A program made the position numbers and the translations under genes. From assembly GCF_019703515.2 (NCBI RefSeq), contig NC_059346.1, forward strand, positions 55,254,001 through 55,318,000: DNA of 64,000 nucleotides. Direction: 5' to 3'. The notes beneath the pieces are model-generated. The model was not told where the DNA came from and searched no databases. It was given only the letters and a program-made list of their open reading frames with translations. This DNA is from Myxocyprinus asiaticus (Eukaryota; Chordata; Actinopteri; Cypriniformes; Catostomidae). How positions within the stretch are numbered: the stretch's first letter is position 1; each line of letters begins with the position of its first letter. Shown in pieces: positions 1-12,180 of the stretch.

Positions 1-833
1 GTGTTTCTCCCTGCTAATTTAGAGTCTGGGGGACGGAGCTTTAACTGCTATTAAAAGATTATGGGAGAAAGATTTAAACTTGGTATTGGAGGAGGGAGTG
101 TGGGCTAGGATTCTATAAAATGTCAAGTCTGCATCTAGAGATGCAAGGGTGCGCCTTATGCAATTCAAGATTTTAAATCGATTCTATTGGACCCTCTCTA
201 GATTGTATAGGCTTGGTCTTAAGGACACACCCATCTGCTGGTGATGCCAATCAGAGGATGGAGACACAACCCATGTCTTTTGGTGCTGTGTTAAGTTCCA
301 AGAATTTTGGTTGAAGGTTCATAGTTTTGTGTGTGCTATATTGGGCACTCGGGTTTCATTTTGCCCCAGACTCTGTATTTTGTGCGATGGGGTGGTCATC
401 GATGTAGAGAATAGACATATAAAGAGTTAGTTCTTAACCAGTGTTATAATCGCCAGACAGGTAGTTTTAAGGGGATCGAGGTTGGCTGGAGTGCCCCCAT
501 TTCAGGAGTGGTGCTCGGAGATGGGGAGCTTTTGAAGAAGGGTCATCTAGAAGACTGGGGAAATTGGACTCATTTGTGGGGAAATGGGGCAGATATCTGG
601 CGTTTTTGGAGGGCTCTCTGGGAGAGGCTGTGGAGAGAGAGGTGTAGTTGTGAATATGTGTGATTATTATATTTTATTTTTGTATGACCACTGGGATGTT
701 GTTGAGGGCCAGGGTGGGTTTGGGGAGGGGGATGGGTAATGGTGAGGGTTAAATATTGATTCTGTGTATATATGTTTTGTTTTTCTGTGTTTAATATATG
801 AATCAATAAAATTGTTAATCAGAAAAAACAAGG
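1..833 (+). mobile_element. 5'-truncated L1-like LINE, 3' end
   Basis: Translating roughly 150-640 gives broken pieces of the C-terminal part of an L1-type ORF2, including a Cys/His segment (CRWC..-like, 'W..QSEDGDTTH') that also occurs in the - strand LINE at 48096-48572. Both copies share the 3' end: here 'aataaaattgttaatc' followed by an A-rich run at about 825-833, and at 47899 the reverse complement. In-frame stops show that it is dead. The 5' part lies outside the window or was never inserted, as is usual for LINE insertions by target-primed reverse transcription. Confidence 0.85.
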
Positions 834-960
834 AACAAGGTATCATTTCAGTCATATCTTTACAGACTGCATTTCAGTGCAGATTGTTTTGCAAACCTGT
901 CATAATGTAATGTAGACTTTGCAAAAAGGCTGTTACTGAATGATGGGCAGTGCAAACTAT

Positions 961-1375
961 GGCTGCATCTGAAAGCTGAAAATTGCAGCCTTCAGAGGCT
1001 TTATATGGAGGTAAGTAGGCATCAAGACACGTCCAAATCCAGTATTTGCATCACTCCTGTCTACTGAGTACCTTCATCTGGTCGTTTTTTTAAGGCAGTA
1101 TATATTCAAACTTTGCTGCCTTTGATATCCCCAAATCCCCACATTTTTTCAACTTATGACTCCATTTCTAGCAAGAAATAAGCATTGTAGTTTCGAAATA
1201 TTTGCCTGGGTATGTCTAAAGCTCACTTGAAATAGTTTAAGATCATTAGACATGACCGTGTCCGAAAACCAGCGTCCATATGAGGTGCCTTCATGTGCAA
1301 ATCGCTGACTGTGAAGTCATTGACTGACTGGGAAGTGAGGCATCAATGCAGCTGCCTAAGCTTTTGGACGCAGCC
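961..1375. mobile_element. Small non-autonomous DNA element (MITE) with TIRs
   Basis: The left end reads 'ggctgcatctgaaagct' and the right end 'agcttttggacgcagcc', which are inverted repeats of 17 bp with three mismatches. The 415-bp interior has no coding potential. The superfamily is not certain. Confidence 0.5.
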
Positions 1376-1483
1376 TATATTAGACCCGACAGCAAACCCG
1401 CAGCCTTCAAGTAATAATTGTTACTCATTCCACATTTGAAGATTGTAGGCAATCATAACAGAAAGTGTTTACATAGAAGTATT

Positions 1484-2552
1484 AAGGCTGATTTATAATT
1501 CTGCGTCAAAGCTACGCTGTAGCTTGATGTGCACTTCTCCAAAAATGTAACTATGTGTCACTTCAATGCAGACTACAACAGCTAGGATTGGTCTGCATTG
1601 TAACCAGAGACTGGGACCAGGATAATAAAATAAAAAAATATCTGAGGTAGCGTCGCATTTTTTCCAAGACTATTTTAAGATCTATGCATCATATCACATT
1701 GTATTTGGACTCATTTTAATTGGGAGCATCTTCTGTTTTAATTTACTGTTTATGTTTCATGAACAGTGGAAACATGACAAAAAGACAGCTGTTTACAACT
1801 TTAAACTCTGTGCTTTTTTCCTCTGTGCTTTTACTCAATATATATTTAGTATGTGAGTGAAACAATATTTGTTGTATACTAATCGAGACCTTTCCAATCT
1901 GTATGATGTTTTGATCATATGTTTGACAGTTAAATAATCATATTTCATAAGTCATGAAAACGTAACACTCCTAATTGGTCAACAAACTAAAAGGCACCCA
2001 TTAAGGGTTGGTTATATTGCATTTTATATAACCATGCATTGTAAAATATATGAATTGTAAAATCCATCTTCTAAGCTTTAAAACAACACCCATTTTGTAT
2101 TGAACAAGTGAGTGGTTATTAATTAATTAATTCACTCATTTGTTTAATTTATTTTTTTCATGTGTCAAAATATGCCAAAATATTGATTTATTACTGTTTA
2201 AGTGACTCAAGAGCAAGCATACAGTATATGCCTAATTTATTTTCTATCTGAATAGCAAACAAGTATAATAAATACAGTATGGATCTAAATCTCAACATAC
2301 TTTGATGAACTCATTTTTTATGCTACAATAATTTAATAAACATGTTTAAATCCACAAATGACATTGCTTTTGTTTATTAATGAAATGTGTATTTCAGAAA
2401 TGAAGGCATTTTCTCTCAATATAATAGCATTTTGGATGTGTACTCGGAGAATGATGCAGACACACCAATGCAGAACTATAAATGCAAACCACCACAGACC
2501 ACGACGCGGAGCCTACGGCATGGGCTTGACACAGATGTGTAAACCGGCCTTT
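1484..2552. mobile_element. Degenerate TIR element, possibly PIF/Harbinger-like MITE
   Basis: The left end 'taaggctgatttataa' and right end 'gtaaaccggccttta' are imperfect inverted repeats. Subterminal sequence (tctgcgtca.. / ..cgcggagcct) also pairs loosely. The interior is AT-rich and has no believable gene. Element boundaries and class are inferred from pattern only. Confidence 0.4.
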
Positions 2553-2755
2553 AAAAGGACAGTAGAAAAAATTAGCCTGTTTAATTCTAAGAGTGAGAGA
2601 GTTGGTAGAAAATACGTTTTCATAAAAACCATTACCATAGTTTTTGGCACAAAAAACTTCACTGACTCTATTAGAATGCACTTTGCTCAGATTAACTCCA
2701 TAATTTTATATTCACATAATTAAATATCCATAATTTTGTCTTTGGGTTTCTGTAG

Positions 2756-5700
2756 TCTCTTTGACAGAGATGTCATGCTGTACCGTGGCCCAATGTGTCA
2801 GGCGACCTTACCTGTTTCTACCAACCAATCAAAGAATTCCCTCTCTCTACGCCTCCACCTCTCTACACCTGATGGTGACATCAGTCCCTTCAGTGAAGCT
2901 GTGGATGTTACTCTGGAGCAGCTGGACGCTAAAATCAGACCTCCACGGGAGCTCTGTGTGATTGGCTGCACAGCTACACAAGTACACCTACGCTGGTTAG
3001 AGCCGGAGGGAGAGGTCAAACCCAAATCATACCGAATCTATTGTAATGACACACTGGTGAAGACCACTACTCTGCAAGGGTAGGTCAAATAAATCTTTCA
3101 TAATAACATATTAAAGGTCAAGTGTGTAATTTATGCACCACTAGCAGCACCAAATGGAATTGCAAAAATAATTATTGTATCTGAACAGGTTTCCCAGACA
3201 TTCCTACTGGCTTGTTACACCTCGCCCATCGTTCAGACAAATGTTCTAAAAGCACCTCAGAGCCACAGTGTTTACACACTTCAGGAAGTCAACCTATGAA
3301 TGGCTTACTTTTAGTTATCTCTGCACAATAAAGTCAACAATAAAAATTGACTATTTACTTTCTTAATACACTTCCTGGTCTTATTGTACAGTATAAGATT
3401 CACCAATGTATGTTTTTACAGAAATTTTATTTAGTCTTCGTAATCTTTCACTAAAATATAATTATAATTTTTGAACCAACTTTCCTTTTCACCTGACATC
3501 ACCTAAGGTTGCGTGGGCTATTGGATAATGTTAACCAATAGTCAAATAGATATCTTAGCATTGTTCCATTGTATGAAACACCCAATTTCCACAATCCAAT
3601 CAACTTTACTTAAACTGGGATAGAGTTTTTTTGACATTTAAATTACACACTTCACCTTTAAGGAGCATTGTTCATTTCATAACAAAATAATGCAATTTAG
3701 TAATATTCATAAAGACTTTTGTGTATTGCAAGCTGGTATTGTTTATAGAGCGCAACCAGCTAGCAAATGTGGGCGGGTACAGTTGCGCTCTATTATGTTG
3801 TGATTCACATAATCACTATAATCTTATTTTGTAATGATAATTTCATGCAGTTTTGGTGAGAGTGTATACTCAGTAGAAGTGTCTTCACTGTATTTTGTCT
3901 GACAGGGCTGTAGTGAGCGGTTTATCTCCTAGTACCTCCTACCAGCTTAGCGTGAGTTCCCTTGGTCCAGGAGACACACAGAGTCCTAGAGCAGGATCTG
4001 AGGTGAGGACAGCGGACGATCAGGATCATGCTCCATCCAGTCTGACCATAGCTGTCCTGGGACGTCATGAAATACAGATCAACTGGAGAGCTCCAGTCGT
4101 ACCTTTAGGGAGACTCTTCAAATATGAGCTCAGTCTGAATGGATGTGTGGTATACCTGGGCACAGAGCGGGCATACACTGCCCGCCGTTTGTCCGCTAAT
4201 ACAGCCTACACCTGCATTATAACAGCCATTACCTCCAGAGGGCGCTGTCAGAGCAGACCAGTCACTAAGAAGACAGCTCGGGATGAATACATGCACTCAA
4301 ACAGGTGAATTAAAGGTGTACTCGGTAATTTATTCCTCATTAAAAAAGTTTAACTCCTAAAGACATGAATTGTAATTTTTTAATCTATGTAGGAAATCAT
4401 GACCACTCACATTAAAATGAAGACTCCAGTCATATCAGTAACCTTATAAAAGCTGTTTTATTCTACATGGAGAGGGTCCTCACATGGGGGCTGCCATGTT
4501 ACATCACATGACCAGCTGAATACTACTTAATCTCAGTATCCATCCTGTTATTTGACACTTTCCCTCATTGATTAAAGTAATCATGACTGACTGGGAATAC
4601 TACATTTCTACAATGTCATCTGAAAATGAAAACTATTGCATTTGAATGATGCTGCATCCAAGCGGCTCGGTGTCAGTGTAAGTCCAAGATGGCACAATGA
4701 CTAAAGTTACTGAGTGCACGAAAACAACATCACAAAAGGGCAAAATAATCCTGTTCTCTTTGTTTTGAATGCTTACTATGGATCTTATTTAGAGTAGACA
4801 CTGTATTAAATTGATTGAAAACAAGGCTGTGAGAGATAGATGTTGAGTTTTTTATCTAATGGATTTCCAGTTTCTTTTGCTGAATGACTGACACCAAGGT
4901 ATTTAGCGGGACAACCCATTGAACAGATTGTGCATCTATTCCTTTACAGCCTTGTTTGTTTTTTTTTTTGTTTTTTTTTGTTTTTATTTGCAAAAAATTC
5001 AATGGGTCAATGTGATGCTTATGTTTTTGTCCGGATCTATTAAATTATTAAAAAATACATAAAAAATGCAATTCACGGAAAAAAATTGATTGAATACACC
5101 TCTACTATGATAAACTTATTTTCAATTTCTGAGTTCAAAGTGATTTTGACATTTTTTCTGGGGCTTAAAATAAAAAATACCTACGTGGTATAACAGTCTG
5201 GACAGTTAAAATAAATAAAAGTCTCATATACGTATATGTCTCATACTCATTTATATATATATATTTCTCAAATACTGGCTTACGTAGTGTGGAATAGTCC
5301 TATATTATTATTCCTAAAGAAAAAAAAAAGCAGTAAAACTGAATTTTGTTTTAAAATATTGGTATTTGAAAAACTTCTGTTCACCACATCAGTCAGATGG
5401 CGTAACCGACATTTTTAGAAAATGCTTTTAAATTCTAGATTTTTATTTTAATTTTATTTATTTATTTATTTATTTTTAAAATGAAACCAACATAGACACC
5501 AAGATGACGTTTGTATTAACTTGACGTGTGATTTTAAACTAGATTTTTTTTTTTTTTAAGATTTCTAATTTTTATCACCTCAGACAATTAGTCAGTGGCC
5601 CAGAAATGGCCTCTACCCTGACGAGGGTCATTTAGGTGGCCAAAGTTAAAGAAACAATTCACCCAAAAATTTAAATTCTGTCAATATTTACTAACCATCA

Positions 5701-8700
5701 TGTCATTCCAAACCCATATGCTGTTACTGTATTTTTTCAGTGGAACACAAAATTAGAAATATTTGAAAAGGGAAGTGCAGCTTTTGCAACAACAACAGTT
5801 GATTGTGACCACAACTGTCAAGCTCCGAAAATTACAAAAAAGTCTACATTCCAAGTCTTCTGAAGCCATACGATAGTGTTGTGTGGGGAACAGACTGAAA
5901 TTTAACCCAGAATCAATGTTATTCATCGTAAAGCTTCTGCCTGCATTTGCATCCGTAATAATAGTAATAGTATACTAGTTGTTTATCTAACATCTAATAA
6001 TAGTTCTCTCTCCAAAGAACATGGGACTTGTGAATTTATTGCACCTTTTATTCATGGAAAGTGTTCAAGTTTACATTTACAGTCATTTAGCAGAATATTG
6101 GTTAATACGAAAAATACAAAAGTTAATACAAAAAAAGTGATAAATAACCCTGAATTATCTCTTTCCACATGTTTATCCTGTGATGTCTGTGTAATTTTCC
6201 CAGGTATTTGCATTCCCCTACCCATCAGACTTACTCAAAAACCCCCACTCCTTCTCCAAGCAGCCAAGAGAGAAGTGAGGTCAGAAAGAAGGCCACGAAT
6301 TCACCAGCTATACTTGGACATAAACCTACAGTTCACTCCAGCACAGGCCAGCACAGAGCATTTGACCTCAGAAAACACATGCACAGGTTGTAGCACATGA
6401 TAAACAACTATTGTAATTGTTTTGGATACTATACCAATCACTATTCTTCTTCCTTGCTTAAGCAGTGCAATTTGTCTTGGTTGTGTTTGAAAGGCGATCA
6501 TCCATCCAGATACATATTCCAAAACTAAACAAATCTTCCAATCGCACATCAAAGGTATTATAATAACTTACTATAACCTTTTAGGGCGTCTCCTTGTTAC
6601 TCATGGACTTTCTAGGTGCAATCAAGGGTCATTCCTATTGTGTTGCATTTTTACAAAAAAAATTAATGTGTTAGTAGAGGTGTTGAGGTTTTGATTGTAT
6701 CTTCTTAGGACCCAGTAGGAATTGGCACAGGATGTGATTTCAATGTTTTGCTCAAGACTGACAAAGAGAGTCCAGCTGTTGTGTTTCCTGTGAGCTCTAA
6801 TGACCATCTCATGGTTTCTCACCGGGAACAATCTGAGAGCACACACCGGTCCCAGACCCAGTCATCCACCCCAGGGGACCTCACACACCCGAAGGTCATG
6901 ATCACCCAAGGTAGATCATTGTTTGAATTATGTGACAAGAACTATGAACAGAAACCTAATAAAAAGATACAGAAAATAAAAGCAAATGAGCTACAGCATG
7001 CAAAACAAATATACAGGTGCATCTCAATAAATTAGAATGTCGTGGAAAAGTTCATTTATTTCAGTAATTCAACTCAAATTGTGAAACTCGTGTATTAAAT
7101 AAATTCAGTGCACACAGACTGAAGTAGTTTAAGTCTTTGGTTCTTTTAATTGTGATGATTTTGGCTCACATTTAACAAAAACCCACCAATTCACTATCTC
7201 AAAAAATTAGAATATGGTGACATGCCAATCAGCTAATCAACTCAAAACACCTGCAAAGGTTTCCTGAGCCTTCAAAATGGTCTCCCAGTTTGGTTCACTA
7301 GGCTACATAATCTGCTGATCTGACAGTTGTCCAGAAGACAATCATTGACACCCCTCACAAGGAGGGTAAGCCACAAACATTCATTGCCAAAGAAGCTGGC
7401 TGTTCACAGAGTGCTGTATCCAAGCATGTTAACAGAAAGTTGAGTGGAAGGGAAAAGTGTGGAAGAAAAAGATGCACAACCAACCGAGAGAACCGCAGCC
7501 TTATGAGGATTGTCAAGCAAAATCGATTCAAGAATTTCGGTGAACTTCACAAGGAATGGACTGAGGCTGGGGTCAAGGCATCAAGAGCCACCACACACAG
7601 ACGTGTCAAGGAATTTGGCTACAGTTGTCGTAGTCTTCTTGTTAAGCCACTCCTGAACCACAGACAATGTCAGAGGCGTCTTACCTGGGCTAAGGAGAAG
7701 AAGAACTGGACTGTTGCCCAGTGGTCCAAAGTCCTGTTTTCAGATGAGAGCAAGTTTTGTATTTCATTTGGAAACCAAGGTCCTAGAGTCTGGAGGAAGG
7801 GTGGAGAAGCTCATAGCCCAAGTTGCTTGAAGTCCAGTGTTAAGTTTCCACAGTCTGTGATGATTTGAGGTGCAATGTCATCTGCTGGTGTTGGTCCATT
7901 GTGTTTTTTGAAAACCAAAGTCACTGCACCCGTTTACCAAGAAATTTTGGAGCACTTCATGCTTCCTTCTGCTGACCAGCTTTTTAAAGATGCTGATTTC
8001 ATTTTCCAGCAGGATTTGGCACCTGCCCACACTGCCAAAAGCACCAAAAGTTGGTTAAATGACCATGGTGTTGGTGTGCTTGACTGGCCAGCAAACTCAC
8101 CAGACCTGAACCCCATAAAGAATCTATGGGGTATTGTCAAGAGGAAAATGAGAAACAAGAGACCAAAAAATGCAGATGAGCTGAAGGCCACTGTCAAAGA
8201 AACCTGGGCTTCCATACCACTTCAGCAGTGCCACAAACTGATCACCTCCATGCCACGCCGAATTGAGGCAGTAATTAAAGCAAAAGGAGCCCCTACCAAG
8301 TACTGAGTACATATACAGTAAATGAACATACTTTCCAGAAGGCCAACAATTCACTAAAAATGTTTTTTTTATTGGTCTTATGATGTATTCTAATTTTTTG
8401 AGATGGTGAATTGGTGGGTTTTTATTAAATGTGAGCCAAAATCATCACAATTAAAAGAACCAAAGACTTAAACTACTTCAGTCTGTGTGCACTGAATTTA
8501 TTTAATACACGAGTTTCACAATTTGAGTTGAATTACTGAAATAAATGAACTTTTCCACGACATTCTAATTTATTGAGATGCACCTGTAATAATAAACAAC
8601 TGCCTTGTCTTTATGTAAAGAGATAGTTCACCCAAAAATAAACATTCTGTCATCATTTACTCACCCTCATATCGTTCCAAACCTAAATCACTTTATTTCT

Positions 8701-11700
8701 TCCGTGGAACACAAAGGAGAAGTTTAGCTGAATGTCGAGGCAACTTTTTACCATACAATGAAAGCATACAGTGATCATGGGCTCGCAAAAATTGTGCAAG
8801 AAACAAATTAAAATGTAAGTTGTTATTCATCTTCTGAAAATCTTTCCATTCGCCACGGCTTTCAAATCTCATTTGCGCATATTAAAGGGGTCATGACATA
8901 CTCTTTTTTTTTTTTTTTATCATTTTATTATCTTCCCTGAGGTCCACTGATAATGTTAATAAAGTTTTTTTTGCACCAAAACAGTCATAATTTAGTAATA
9001 TATGATAATTTTTCACCCTGTCTCTAGCGCTCTGACTGAAACACTCAGTTTTGGCCCAAGTGTCTCCTTGAAACTTCAGTGTAAATGCCCACTGTTATGA
9101 TTGGCTAACATCGTGCAGCCTCTCGAATACAGCCATATTTGAAACTCAGTCAGAAGAGAATGAACAAGCTCCACAACATTATAAAACTAAATTTCAGCAT
9201 TTACACTTCCAACACATTGCATCTTTGCACATTGCAACTGTTCAACTTTCAATCAAGCACAGCAGCACCATAAACTATCAAACAGTTATGACATCTGAAA
9301 TATTCATGAGTGAATCTGTTTACTTACGGTTTTGCGATCGGGTCCAATATTGTTTTTAACTGCCCCATCCTTCAATAACTGTTCCTTTGCAAAGCTTAAA
9401 TTGTATTATGACTGATTCAAAAGCAATCTACGCTGATATGAGCCAAAAAAAAAAAAAATGCAATCCACACTGATATGAGCCGAAAAAAAAAATCGCATGT
9501 ACATACAAAAGTACGATGAAACAAGACGCACACATACTGTAGAGTATTATCGTGCACAATGGTGCACATCGCCGGAAACACATCAAAACGGTCAAAGACA
9601 TCCATCTAGTGCATATTTACATACAACAACAATTAAAAATTGTGCAGATACATGCAAGAAAGCATCCAGGTTGAGCACTGTTTGAGCACCCTGTTTTGAG
9701 CACTATTTTTGTGCTCAAAACAACAAGAGGCAGAGCAGCTGATGAAACAGTGGCGTCTCCATTTCAGAGTAGTAACTTGACGCCGCATCTTTTAAAAGCA
9801 TCACGAGATACATGACAATGATCAAAGACATCTATCTTGTGCATGTTTATATACATAAATAATTCAAAATAGTCCAGATCGGTCCCCTTTGGTGTACAGG
9901 AATAGTTAGTAGACCACACTAGGCCCATCTGTCCTGCTCTTTCTCTGTTTACGAACTGAGTACCAATGGGTGGGGCCAAGGGTGCGTTGATTTAAAGTAG
10001 GCATTGATGTTGTTGCTGTAGGTGTGGTCATGAATTAATGAGCCCCCTAGTGACATATTGAAGTTGCAGAAGTAGAGAACGAGAAAGTCATATTGGTTTA
10101 GATTGACATGAGGGTAAATAAATGTTTATTCAAATATGCTAATGTATCTTCAATGTTGACCCTATAGCCAGGCGGCTACAATGGAGCTCAGGCAGAAAAG
10201 TTCCCACTGACCGAGAAAAACTTCCATGCATCAGCAAACAAAATTGTGAGTTTGTCTTCTTGATACGTTTTCTGATTAGTTGTGTGCAGGCTTAAGAAGT
10301 TGTACTGTTTTGATGTAAAAATTACACTGGCATATTATTCCATTATTGAATATGCTAGCTAATGTTTCTGTTTCAATCCAGCTGAGGATGTGAGATTGCT
10401 CCAACCTGTCTCATTCAGTTGGTCTAATCTGGAATGGACAAGGCAACATCAAAACAAAGGACAAAGGGACAAGTATGAATTGTACAACTACTTAAAAAAA
10501 AAAAAAAAATCCCAAAGGTTACAGGATTAGTTTATAAAATTTCTAACTTAATTTAAAACCACAGTAAGGAATAATCCAGGTTCAATACAAAAGTGCGTTT
10601 CAGTCAGCTCTCTAGTTCAGTAGTTAGGGAACTGATCAGGGAGTCAGCCATTTCTAGGGCTGTCCCAATCATGAAATCATTCCAGTGCACTGAAAGATTC
10701 GCTCCCTAAAAATTCCCAGAATGCACCGTAAAAAGCAGGAAGCATCATTGCTCACAACGTTCCCTTAACAGAAACATCGTCATGTCTTCTGAAATCTCTC
10801 AAATCATTAGAAGATGTGCACAAGTGTAAAACTATGAAGTCAAAGCCATATATTTTCTCTTTAAAAGAGATGTAGTTTGTAATATCTTTCATCCATAATG
10901 ACCATGAAAGAGAAACAATCTTTTAAATATGTGAGTTGTTGGGATAAGGTAAAATACACTCCAATATATTTAATTTCATTACTTATGTCATTTATCTTTC
11001 ATTTCAACACTGTATGTGTGCAGAGAAAACTTAAATGTGACTGTGTGTTTAAAAAAAGGCAGTGTACTTCGTGGATTAAATATTAAGGGTTTTCTAAAAA
11101 AAAAAAAAAAAAAACATTATCTACAAAAAAATGTATTACATTCTCAACTTTATACAGAGCACCCCAACTATTTTCTGAAGCACCCTCAGCGATTTTGATC
11201 TGGAACCAGGCCTGATCATATTAACATGCATATTGTTTACATCTTGTGGTTATACTTTTGAAACAGTGAGTATTTTCATTTTTACATATCGGCCCCATTC
11301 ACTTCCATTGTAAGTGCCTCACTGTAACACAGATTTTTGCTTTTTTTAAAGAAAAGGAGGGATGAGTCAAAATAAATTTTTGTAGTAATTAACAATATGC
11401 CATAAATGCTGTCGATTGAGCTGAACTGGTATTGAACCCGGAATATTCCTTTAATGGGATCAAATAAGAATCCTCCAAAAATCAAATAAGATCCTTCTGG
11501 ATAAACTGAAATTCCATTTTTTTTTTTTTTTTCAAAAAGAATGTCATTTTATCCAGTATGATCTGAATTATTGATACATTTTTATAATCAGAACTTAAAT
11601 AACTATTTTCATACTATAGAACAAAGCTAATCGTGTACTGCTGTGAATGATTGAAAATGATTTCATATAACTTTCAAGCAAACTTTTATAACTTTATATA

Positions 11701-11869
11701 GTGTTTGCCAATTTACTATAAAAATAAGTTAATTGCATAATTAGATTTATTAATTTTCCTTTTTTTAATTTTAAATTATTATTTTTTTTTTATCAGAAAT
11801 AATACCATTTTGAAGGTCCAAAGTCAACAAAAACGAAGACATGACCCATCACACACCAAACTCACATAA
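2756..11869 (+). CDS. Fibronectin type III domain protein, 3' part (8 exons)
   Basis: Exons inferred from AG/GT sites and phase: 2756-3079, 3906-4304, 6204-6386, 6494-6554, 6709-6910, 10168-10245, 10382-10472 and 11797-11869 (stop TAA 11867-11869). Every junction keeps frame (phases 2,2,2,0,1,1,2), which is hard to obtain by chance. About 470 residues are encoded. Residues 1-55 look like the last strands of one FN3 domain. Residues about 63-145 are a full FN3 domain (PPREL...V.LRW...YRIY...L.P.T.Y.L.V), split by intron 1. Residues about 151-237 are another (I.INWRAP...YEL...L.ANTAY). The remaining 230 residues are low-complexity, rich in S, T, Q, K and R. There is no SH3, kinase or membrane segment after the FN3 repeats. 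The first exon needs an upstream exon ending in phase 2, so the 5' part is outside the window or unseen. FN3 domains mediate protein binding; location in the cell is unknown. The family was not recognised. Confidence 0.78.
3111..3661. mobile_element. TTAA-type MITE in FN3-gene intron 1 (family G)
   Basis: Starts 'ttaaaggtcaagtgtgtaat' and ends 'attacacacttcacctttaa', so the termini are inverted repeats and both carry TTAA. It has no ORF. A shorter copy of the same family lies at 13281-13555. TTAA ends are typical of piggyBac/Kolobok-like non-autonomous elements; that class is inferred. Confidence 0.6.
4311..5103. repeat. Old TIR-like repeat in FN3-gene intron 2
   Basis: The left edge 'taaaggtgtactcggtaatt' and the right edge 'attgattgaatacacct' form a short imperfect inverted repeat. 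The interior includes T-rich runs near 4960 and no coding sequence. It starts 6 bp after the exon 2 donor. Identity as a mobile element is weak. Confidence 0.35.
5645..5910. repeat. Interspersed repeat, family A fragment
   Basis: Contains the recurrent block 'ttcacccaaaaat...attctgtca..atttac..accatcatgtcattcc' followed by the 'tggaacacaaa' block. The same block is found at 8618, 14069, 21619, 35088, 38664 and elsewhere in this window, which marks it as a high-copy family. Confidence 0.6.
7014..8586 (+). mobile_element. Tc1/mariner transposon with ~200-bp TIRs
   Basis: The termini 'caggtgcatctcaataaatt' and its complement at the right end are flanked by TA on both sides (7012-7013 and 8587-8588), the Tc1/mariner target duplication. 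The inverted repeats are about 200 bp each (7014-7214 and 8386-8586) and differ at only a few positions. The element sits in intron 5 of the FN3 gene, in the same orientation. Long, well-kept TIRs suggest a fairly recent insertion, although the transposase inside is broken. Confidence 0.93.
7337..8306 (+). pseudogene. Tc1-like DD34E transposase, inactivated
   Basis: An open frame from about 7337 encodes a helix-turn-helix region (..AKEAGCSQSAVSKHV..), a second HTH around RATTHRRVKEFG, and the catalytic core. The first Asp is in SDES; the second is in QQDLAPAH. Two lesions disable it: TGA at 7866-7868 replaces the Trp expected in V-M-x-W-G, and AAG at 8118-8120 gives Lys where the third catalytic residue, Glu of NPIENLW, is expected, exactly 34 residues after the second Asp. 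The frame is otherwise open to the stop at 8304-8306. No good ATG is seen at the 5' end, so the N-terminus may also be altered. It would act in the nucleus by cut-and-paste if intact. Confidence 0.9.
8618..8880. repeat. Family A interspersed repeat fragment
   Basis: Has the block 'gttcacccaaaaataaacat' through 'ctcatttgcgca', which matches the fragments at 5645 and 21619. It lies directly between the Tc1 element and the family B repeat in FN3-gene intron 5. There is no coding potential. Confidence 0.55.
8884..10078. mobile_element. Family B interspersed element
   Basis: Begins 'aaaggggtcatgacatactc' and runs through 'aagttgcagaagtagagaac'. The same sequence appears as two separated halves at 23044-23517 and 31199-31560, which defines the family and its approximate length. 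The interior includes a tandem duplication of about 60 bp around 'ctgatatgagcc' at 9423-9493 and the phrase 'gagcac' repeated at 9675-9715. No transposase is visible, so it is non-autonomous or derived from an unknown element. Confidence 0.65.
10566..11454. mobile_element. Fold-back MITE, family C, copy 1
   Basis: Left end 'aaggaataatccaggttcaa' and right end 'aacccggaatattcctttaa' are inverted. The right arm (11210-11454) matches the arms of the copy at 41925-42560 ('cactgtaacacagatttttg', 'gctgtcgattgagct'). The interior has an extra insertion with A/T runs. It lies in intron 7 of the FN3 gene. Confidence 0.6.
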
Positions 11870-11935
11870 CAAATGGAGGGTCTCTACAACACCACAACTC
11901 CCCCATAGATTTAAGATAATACATTTCAGATGTTT

Positions 11936-11955
11936 AATAAATAAAACTGAATAAA
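11936..11955 (+). promoter_or_regulatory. Polyadenylation signals of the FN3 gene
   Basis: Three AATAAA hexamers occur at 11936, 11940 and 11950, 67-81 bp after the FN3 stop codon. This gives a very short 3' UTR and ends the transcript before tmem141 begins. Confidence 0.7.
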
Positions 11956-11999
11956 TACTGTGTGATTTTTGTTGTATTGACACGTTGTCAGTGTGCTTT

Positions 12000-12180
12000 A
12001 GTTTATACACCAAATGCATTAGCTACTCCAGTCCATTTGGCGTCGCTGTATTATGAGCCGTATCATTTCCTCGCTGCACATGCGGAAGTTAGATAACAAC
12101 ACAGTGGAGTTGAATAAGCTGTCAGAGCAATTTGGAGGTTACAGCCCATAATTGTAAATAAATAAATACATTTTTGCGTG
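12000..12180 (+). promoter_or_regulatory. Likely tmem141 promoter and 5' UTR
   Basis: The compact stretch between the FN3 poly(A) signals and the tmem141 start contains a local rise in CpG ('ttggcgtcgctgta', 'tcctcgctgc') and an ETS-like core in 'atgcggaagtt' near 12079. There is no obvious TATA box at a sensible distance. The role is inferred from position. Confidence 0.45.

Noticed and set aside
2358..2723. 121-codon open frame upstream of the FN3 exons
   Set aside because: It overlaps the end of the Harbinger-like repeat, has no domain and no phase-consistent splice to 2756.
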